A DNA stretch of 64,000 nucleotides from Denitrovibrio sp. (GTDB lineage Bacteria; Chrysiogenota; Deferribacteres; Deferribacterales; Geovibrionaceae): the NCBI GenBank assembly GCA_002869145.1, contig PKTM01000007.1, positions 54,697 through 118,696 on the forward strand, read 5' to 3'. Under the pieces are notes generated by a model. That model was not told the DNA's origin. It ran no database searches and worked only from the letters and a program-made list of their open reading frames with translations. How positions within the stretch are numbered: position 1 is the first letter of the stretch; each line of letters starts with the position of its first letter. The position numbers and the translations under genes were made by a program. This document shows, one piece after another, positions 58,636 to 64,000 of the stretch.

Positions 58636-60236
58636 CAATCTTCCTGTTCAAAAGAGGGCTTCTGAAGCACATCGATTTCTTCGAGTTTTCCGTCAAACTC
58701 ATTTATAAGCTTCTGCACAAGCGGATCCTCTTTAACTTCCTGTTTGATTTTTTTTTCGTGAAAGGTCTCTATGGTCTGTTTTTTTTCAACTATGCTTTTT
58801 TTTTTGGCATCCTGCTGGAGGATGGTTTTTATGCTTTTAATGCTTGGAAAATGTTTCGGGATTATACTGTTAAGGGCTTTGGCATGTTCTGAACGGCTTA
58901 CAAAGTCACACTGAAACTTCCACTCTTCATCAAATCCTATGGTTAAAACTCCATCTGTTATATGTACGATATATCCATGTCCCAACATAGATGGAAGCGG
59001 CCCCGGGTAAGCTTCTTCCAGTACATTTACAATGTTCTGCATCTCAATATCTGTGCTGGAGAGTGTTGGTTTGGCAGATGTCTCGGCGGCAGCTTTTTTT
59101 GCCGCAGGTGCTGCGGAGGTACTGCCTTCGGCCATCCCCTTTGTGGAAATGATGGACGACAGATTTGCAGCCTTAAACATGGCAAACTCAAATATGTACT
59201 GCTCAAAGTTGAAAAATTTCAGGTCATTCAGCAGCTTTTGGAAGACTTGAAAAAGAGCATACAACCTTGCTTCGCTTGTGACATTTGCCAGCTCTTTATA
59301 ATATTCGTTCTCTTTAGAGGTGAGTTCTCTGCTCTCTTTTTTTGTTATTAACTGCATCAGAAGGTATCTGGTGTGTCCTATGAGTGTATCCGCTGCAAAA
59401 GAGAAGTTTACCCCGCCGGCTGAAAGCTCTTCAACAGCATCCGGTATCTTTTCAGGCTCCTCTTTAACTATATGGGCAAATAGCTTGTCCACTACCGATT
59501 TTTCGGAAAAACCCAGAAGAAATGATGTGCTCTGCTCGTCCAGTTTGCCGCCTGTGAAGGCTATTATCTGATCCAAAAGTGAGAGCGAATCACGCATACA
59601 ACCGTCAGAGTTGCGAACCACAAGGTTCAAAGCATCTTTTTCAAACTCTATGCCTTCTGATTTAAGGGCATTTGATAAGCATTCGTACATTATATCAAAA
59701 GGTATCTTGTTGAAGTCGTATTTCTGACATCTGGAGATGATGGTTGCCGGAAGCCGCTGCGGGTCTGTTGTGGCCAGTATGAACATAACATAATCAGGAG
59801 GTTCCTCAAGGGTCTTGAGCAGAGCATTAAATGCGTGCTCAGTGAGCATATGAACCTCGTCTATTATGTATACCTTGTACTTGCACTTAACCGGAAGAAA
59901 ACGAACAGCCTCGCGAAGCTCACGAATCTCGTCTATCCCTCTGTTTGATGCACCGTCTATCTCCACCACATCCATAGATGTGCCTGTGGTTATCTCTGTG
60001 CAGTTCTCGCATTTGTTGCAAGGGTTTGTACCTTCAGGTTCAAGGCAGTTCACAGCCTTGGCCAGTATTCGGGCAGCACTTGTTTTACCAACACCTCTCG
60101 GCCCTGTAAACAGATATGCGTGAGCCACTCGACCCATCTCTATGGAGTTTTTCAAAGTGGTAACTACAAACTCCTGTCCTGACAGTTCATCAAAATTTTG
60201 GGGCCTTAATTTTCTGGCTAATGCTACGTATGACAT
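58635..60236 (-). CDS. dnaX: DNA polymerase III subunit gamma/tau
   Basis: 533 residues, tau form. Walker A GPRGVGKTSAARI, zinc module (CNKCENC), Walker B YIIDEVHML and sensor 1 ILATTDPQRLP; the C-terminal part binds the polymerase and helicase. On the coding strand an A10 tract (58796-58805) at codons 477-480, with A8 and A9 tracts close after it, offers slippage: plus one A gives KHS-stop, minus one gives A-stop, so a gamma form of about 480 residues is predicted. Start at the ATG at 60236. Confidence 0.96.
   Translation of the reverse strand: MSYVALARKLRPQNFDELSGQEFVVTTLKNSIEMGRVAHAYLFTGPRGVGKTSAARILAKAVNCLEPEGTNPCNKCENCTEITTGTSMDVVEIDGASNRGIDEIRELREAVRFLPVKCKYKVYIIDEVHMLTEHAFNALLKTLEEPPDYVMFILATTDPQRLPATIISRCQKYDFNKIPFDIMYECLSNALKSEGIEFEKDALNLVVRNSDGCMRDSLSLLDQIIAFTGGKLDEQSTSFLLGFSEKSVVDKLFAHIVKEEPEKIPDAVEELSAGGVNFSFAADTLIGHTRYLLMQLITKKESRELTSKENEYYKELANVTSEARLYALFQVFQKLLNDLKFFNFEQYIFEFAMFKAANLSSIISTKGMAEGSTSAAPAAKKAAAETSAKPTLSSTDIEMQNIVNVLEEAYPGPLPSMLGHGYIVHITDGVLTIGFDEEWKFQCDFVSRSEHAKALNSIIPKHFPSIKSIKTILQQDAKKKSIVEKKQTIETFHEKKIKQEVKEDPLVQKLINEFDGKLEEIDVLQKPSFEQED
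58748..58805 (-). promoter_or_regulatory. dnaX: dnaX poly-A slippage site cluster
   Basis: Coding-strand A10 (58796-58805), A8 (58779-58786) and A9 (58748-58756). At A10 both slippage directions reach a stop within four codons. Thermus thermophilus dnaX makes gamma by transcriptional slippage on an A9 run; the same is inferred here. Confidence 0.6.
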
Positions 60237-60285
60237 AATCAAAAATTATAGGATACTCGGTTAAAAGTAAAGGGAATAAATATTA

Positions 60286-60309
60286 AAGGCGGCCATTACT
60301 GACCGCCTT
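60286..60309 (-). terminator. Terminator of hppA
   Basis: AAGGCGG/CCGCCTT with a 10-base loop between hppA and dnaX, followed on the minus strand by a T/A-rich stretch. Confidence 0.7.
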
Positions 60310-60331
60310 GTTAATCTAGTTTCAACCAGTT

Positions 60332-62365
60332 CTATATAAGAAGTGGCGCAATGATAAGTGATACGATAGACATCAGTTTGATGAGAATGTTCATCGCAGG
60401 GCCTGATGTATCTTTGAAAGGGTCACCAACAGTGTCGCCTGTTACAGACGCTTTGTGCTGCTCGGAACCTTTACCTGCGGAGCCCCATGCGCCTTTTTCA
60501 ACAGCTTTTTTAGCGTTGTCCCAAGCACCGCCTGCATTAGACATAAGCAGAGCGAGGAGAACACCAGTTACTGTAGCACCAGCAAGCATCCCGCCGAGAG
60601 CCTCTTTACCAAGAAGGAAGCCCACAACCACAGGAGCAAGAACAGCGATAACACCAGGAAGTATCATCTCTTTCAGTGCTGCAGCAGTAGATATGTCTAC
60701 ACATGTTTTAGAATCAGGTTTAGCGCCCTCTTTACCTTCTAAAAGTCCAGGGATCTCGCGGAACTGACGGCGAATCTCTTCAACCATCTGCTCTGCGGCC
60801 TTACCAACAGAAGTCATTGTAAGTGCACCAATCAGAAACGGAAGGAAACCGCCGATGAAAAGTCCTATTACAACAGTAGGGGTCATTATGTTTATTGTAG
60901 TTATTTCAGCTGATGAAGCATAAGCAGCGAAAAGTGCAAGTGCAGTAAGTGCAGCGGAACCAATCGCAAAACCTTTACCAACAGCAGCAGTAGTGTTACC
61001 AATTGCGTCAAGGTTGTCAGTAATAGCTCTAACCTCTGGTCCGAGCTCTGCCATTTCAGAGATACCGCCAGCGTTGTCTGCTATAGGGCCATATGCGTCA
61101 ACTGTCATAGTAACACCAACAGTAGCAAGCATACCAACAGCAGCGATACCGATACCGTAAAGACCGGCTGTGAAGTTAGCTACATATATTCCAGCACAAA
61201 TCAGAAGGATAGGAGCCACAACAGACTCAAGTCCAACTGCGAATCCTGTGATTATGTTTGTAGCAGGTCCTGTTACGGATGCTTCTACGATTCTTTTTAC
61301 CGGGCCTGCAGCTGTATAGTATTCTGTTACAAGACCTATAAGGATTCCTACAAAAGAACCAGCAAGAAGTGCCCAGAATACGCCGGATGTTATCCCCATG
61401 GATGTAATTGCAAAATATGCAGCTACAAGAAAAAGACCAGCGCCAATATATGTTGAGTTACGCAGAGCTGCAGCAGGCTCAGAGTTCTTCAGGAGTTTCA
61501 TAGAGAAAACACCGATAATAGAAGAAACAAGTCCTATAACAGCGAGGAAAACAGGCATAAACATAAGGTTAGCTGTTATCCCGGGTGTAGGAACGCCTGT
61601 GGCAGAAAGCTTCGCAAGAAGTACCGGGGAAGCTGTAGCTGCGATTGTAAGTGTAGCAATGATAGAGCCTACATAAGACTCGAAGATGTCTGCACCCATA
61701 CCTGCGATGTCGCCAACGTTGTCACCAACGTTATCTGCGATAACACCAGGGTTACGAGGGTCGTCCTCTGGGATGCCGGCCTCTACTTTACCAACAAGGT
61801 CGGAACCTACGTCAGCAGCCTTTGTATAAATACCGCCGCCCACACGTGCAAAAAGAGCGATGGATGAAGCACCCATTGCAAATCCGTTGATGTACTGAGC
61901 TGTCTCAGGCTTGCCAAAGATGATGAAGAGTATACCAACACCAAGCAGACCAAGTGAAGCAACAGCAAGACCCATTACCGCACCACCGTTATAAGAAACA
62001 GAAAGCGCAGCTGCGAGTCCGCCTGTTCTTGCGGCCTCAGAAGTTCTTACGTTAGCTCTTGTGGCTGACTTCATACCGAAGAAACCTGCAAGGACAGAAC
62101 ATATTGCTCCTGCAAGGAAAGAAAGTGCTGTGTATATGCCAAGGTCTTTTGCAAATAACATAAGTACAAAAACGATCACTACAAATATTGCAAGAACCTT
62201 ATACTCACGGGAAAGAAAAGCCATAGCACCATCGTGAATCTGTTCTGAGATATCTCTCATTTTCTCGCTTCCTACAGACTGCTTTACAACGCCTTGGTAA
62301 ATAACGAAAGCGATAGCAAGTCCGATCACACCGAGTACCGGAGCGAGATAAGACAAGTTAGTCAT
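60332..62365 (-). CDS. hppA: Membrane-bound ion-translocating pyrophosphatase
   Basis: 677 residues, about 16 helices. [40 protein letters not shown] and [15 protein letters not shown] are the pyrophosphate/Mg sites. [10 protein letters not shown] has Ala where K+-independent enzymes have Lys, so this is the K+-dependent type; whether it pumps H+ or Na+ is not settled by this alone. AAGGAGG, 6 bases before the ATG at 62365, sets the start. Confidence 0.95.
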   Translation of the reverse strand: MTNLSYLAPVLGVIGLAIAFVIYQGVVKQSVGSEKMRDISEQIHDGAMAFLSREYKVLAIFVVIVFVLMLFAKDLGIYTALSFLAGAICSVLAGFFGMKSATRANVRTSEAARTGGLAAALSVSYNGGAVMGLAVASLGLLGVGILFIIFGKPETAQYINGFAMGASSIALFARVGGGIYTKAADVGSDLVGKVEAGIPEDDPRNPGVIADNVGDNVGDIAGMGADIFESYVGSIIATLTIAATASPVLLAKLSATGVPTPGITANLMFMPVFLAVIGLVSSIIGVFSMKLLKNSEPAAALRNSTYIGAGLFLVAAYFAITSMGITSGVFWALLAGSFVGILIGLVTEYYTAAGPVKRIVEASVTGPATNIITGFAVGLESVVAPILLICAGIYVANFTAGLYGIGIAAVGMLATVGVTMTVDAYGPIADNAGGISEMAELGPEVRAITDNLDAIGNTTAAVGKGFAIGSAALTALALFAAYASSAEITTINIMTPTVVIGLFIGGFLPFLIGALTMTSVGKAAEQMVEEIRRQFREIPGLLEGKEGAKPDSKTCVDISTAAALKEMILPGVIAVLAPVVVGFLLGKEALGGMLAGATVTGVLLALLMSNAGGAWDNAKKAVEKGAWGSAGKGSEQHKASVTGDTVGDPFKDTSGPAMNILIKLMSIVSLIIAPLLI

Positions 62366-62367
62366 TG

Positions 62368-63042
62368 TCATTCCTCCTTATTGGAATTTTTTCTATTTTT
62401 AAGCAGAAAAGAAAAGAACCCGCCTAGTTTCTCCCCAACCTGCTCTTTTTCCTCTTCTATATTCTCTTTTATATCTTCTTTATCTTTCTTCTTAGTATTA
62501 AAAGTGTTCATAGCAGTACGAACCCCTTCATTAATACAGCAAACTACAGCTTTTACACTAAAATCTATGAACTCGTCAAGTTTTTCAGCTTCGTCTGGTG
62601 AAAATTTACCTAAAACATGTCCGACAGTATCTTTTCTGCTGTCTTTACCTATGCCCATCTTCAACCTGATGAAGTCTTTTTCACTGAGCATCTGGATCAT
62701 CGAGCGAATACCTTTGTGCCCGCCGTCATTACCGCCTTTTTTAAGTTTCATCCTGCCAAACTCGATATCCATGTCATCATGAATAGCGATGATATCCTCA
62801 GCCTCTATCTTAAAATATGAGGCGATGAGCTGAACAGACTCCCCGGAAAGATTCATATACGTTTGCGGTTTCAGTATATAATGTTTCTGACCGTTTAAAA
62901 AAAACTCTGCATATTCTCCTCTGAACCCCTTCGAAAATGATGCGGAGTACTCATCCGAAAGTTTGTCCGCAACCATAAAACCTATATTGTGTCTGGTGCG
63001 GTCGTATTTATCACCGGGATTGCCAAGTCCGACTATAAGCAC
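62368..63042 (-). CDS. pth: Peptidyl-tRNA hydrolase
   Basis: 224 residues, longer than the usual 190. [19 protein letters not shown] has the catalytic His, YMNLSGESV and [18 protein letters not shown] the other active-site residues. The last 40 residues are a Lys/Glu-rich low-complexity tail. The start is GTG at 63042 after an AGG. Its stop lies in the hppA ribosome-binding region. Confidence 0.96.
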   Translation of the reverse strand: MLIVGLGNPGDKYDRTRHNIGFMVADKLSDEYSASFSKGFRGEYAEFFLNGQKHYILKPQTYMNLSGESVQLIASYFKIEAEDIIAIHDDMDIEFGRMKLKKGGNDGGHKGIRSMIQMLSEKDFIRLKMGIGKDSRKDTVGHVLGKFSPDEAEKLDEFIDFSVKAVVCCINEGVRTAMNTFNTKKKDKEDIKENIEEEKEQVGEKLGGFFSFLLKNRKNSNKEE

Positions 63043-63066
63043 CTATACCTGCCCCTTGCCAAAAAG

Positions 63067-63987
63067 CTAACTTATGGATTCTTTCTGATATATTCTTGTT
63101 ATAGCCTCAGCTAACAGCGGAGCAACAGTCAGAACTTCGACTTTGCTAACCTTCTTGCCTGAAGGTATAGAATCTGTGACCATAACTTTCTTTATAGGTG
63201 AATCAATAATACGTTCGATGGCAGGTCCTGAAAGAACACCGTGTGCAGCACATGCATAAACCTCTTTTGCTCCGTGCTCCATGCATGCCTTAGCCGCCTG
63301 TGTGAGAGTACCGGCAGTGTCTATCATGTCATCAACCAGAATAACCTTGCGTCCTTTAACATCTCCTATAACATGCATAACCTCTGCGACATTCGCCTTT
63401 TCACGTCTCTTATCGACAATAGCGAGAGGAGTTTCAAGTATCTTGCTGTAGGCTCTGGCTCTTGCCACGCCACCCGCATCGGGGGAAACAACAATATAAT
63501 CATCACCAAACATCCACTCTTTGCGAAAAAATTCTTCGAAGACAGGTGATGAATATAGGTTGTCCACCGGAATATCAAAAAAGCCCTGAATCTGACCGGC
63601 GTGCAGGTTCATTGTTACAACCCTGTCCACCCCTGATTCTGTAATAAGGTTTGCTACCAGCTTAGCTGTAATTGCCACTCTGGGCTCAGATGTCCTGTCC
63701 TGTCTGGCATATCCGAAATATGGCATTATGGCTGTAACGCTGCTTGCAGAAGCTCTCTTCAAAGCATCTGTCATAATCATCATTTCTATCAGGTTTTCCT
63801 CTGCAGGAGCACATGTAGACTGAATGAGAAAAACATCGCGGCCCCTGACACTCTCGTTAATACGTACAAAAATCTCGCCGTCGCTGAATTTACGAACATC
63901 AGCATCACCAAGCCTTATCCCTAGTTTGGACACAATGCTCTGTGCGAGCTGTTTGTTTGAGTTTCCCGAAAATACAAGATAGTCCAT
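63067..63987 (-). CDS. prs: Ribose-phosphate pyrophosphokinase
   Basis: 306 residues. Makes PRPP from ribose 5-phosphate and ATP. FGYARQDR and the ATP-binding RTSEPRVAITAKLVA region, NLHAGQIQGFFDIPVDN, and the PRPP loop VILVDDMIDTAGTL are all present. AAGGAG precedes two ATGs; the second (63987) has better spacing. pth follows, the usual prs-pth neighbourhood (rplY absent here). Confidence 0.97.
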   Translation of the reverse strand: MDYLVFSGNSNKQLAQSIVSKLGIRLGDADVRKFSDGEIFVRINESVRGRDVFLIQSTCAPAEENLIEMMIMTDALKRASASSVTAIMPYFGYARQDRTSEPRVAITAKLVANLITESGVDRVVTMNLHAGQIQGFFDIPVDNLYSSPVFEEFFRKEWMFGDDYIVVSPDAGGVARARAYSKILETPLAIVDKRREKANVAEVMHVIGDVKGRKVILVDDMIDTAGTLTQAAKACMEHGAKEVYACAAHGVLSGPAIERIIDSPIKKVMVTDSIPSGKKVSKVEVLTVAPLLAEAITRIYQKESIS

Positions 63988-64000
63988 CATTTGCTCCTTA

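Overview
The window reads as chromosome of an anaerobic, respiring Gram-negative bacterium. The best match I can suggest is a member of the Deferribacteres (Denitrovibrio/Geovibrio/Seleniivibrio-like), judged from gene content and not from a search. Supporting traits are a [NiFe] hydrogenase, a periplasmic nitrate reductase operon of the napMADGH type, a SfrB/SfrA-like flavin/Fe-S oxidoreductase pair, a UGA-decoding selenoprotein, outer-membrane genes (lpxK, msbA, a LolC/E permease), the diaminopimelate route to lysine, and a K+-dependent-type membrane pyrophosphatase. I see no phage, insertion sequence, rRNA, tRNA or CRISPR array.

Layout. 1-3.2 kb: 3' part of the hydrogenase large subunit, its maturation protease and a TPR/glycosyltransferase-like protein. 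3.2-7.1 kb: lysA-dapF-dapA-dapB. 7.1-8.3 kb: a hairpin-rich intergenic stretch, a lone type IV prepilin and a palindromic intergenic repeat. 8.3-9.6 kb (minus): a formyltransferase-fold protein and an anchored exported protein. 9.9-14.2 kb: sfrB/sfrA-like pair behind a near-perfect operator palindrome. 14.3-19 kb: ankyrin, DUF456, 3-methyladenine glycosylase, Sel1-repeat, a SelW-like selenoprotein missed by ordinary ORF calling, and msbA. 19-25.7 kb (minus): ybaK, an HTH protein, a four-gene group (methyltransferase, aminotransferase, EVE, PPOX) and a TrpXYZ-like ABC transporter. 25.8-28.5 kb: quinone oxidoreductase, PhzF, DUF4412. 28.5-34.2 kb (minus): a split glutamate synthase in three overlapping genes. 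34.3-37 kb: HTH protein, small Cas2/SinR-like protein, a structured region, lpxK and a glycosyltransferase. 37.2-49.8 kb: IclR regulator, ychF, moaC, an NAD synthetase split into two genes, guaB, guaA, a LolC/E permease and small genes. 50-57.7 kb: nap operon with a structured leader, a Crp/Fnr regulator and a sensor kinase. 57.4-64 kb (minus): dgkA, thioesterase, dnaX, hppA, pth, prs.

The most unusual feature is eight in-frame stop codons in seven otherwise full-length genes: the SfrA-like subunit, the ABC ATPase, quinone oxidoreductase, GOGAT amidotransferase, IclR regulator, NAD-synthetase glutaminase and sensor kinase (hit twice). Six are TAA, one TAG and one TGA. Each is one G-to-T change at the first codon position away from a plausible family residue (Glu from GAA/GAG, Gly from GGA). 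No stop falls in the obviously essential genes. This could be a real mutational signature with gene decay, or sequencing/assembly error; the sequence alone does not decide.

Other points worth checking are the SelW-like selenoprotein with a SECIS-like hairpin, an A10 tract in dnaX where slippage in either direction gives an almost immediate stop (a gamma/tau mechanism like that of Thermus), candidate structured RNAs before the nap operon, after dapB and near 35.3 kb, and a strong terminator between napA and napD.
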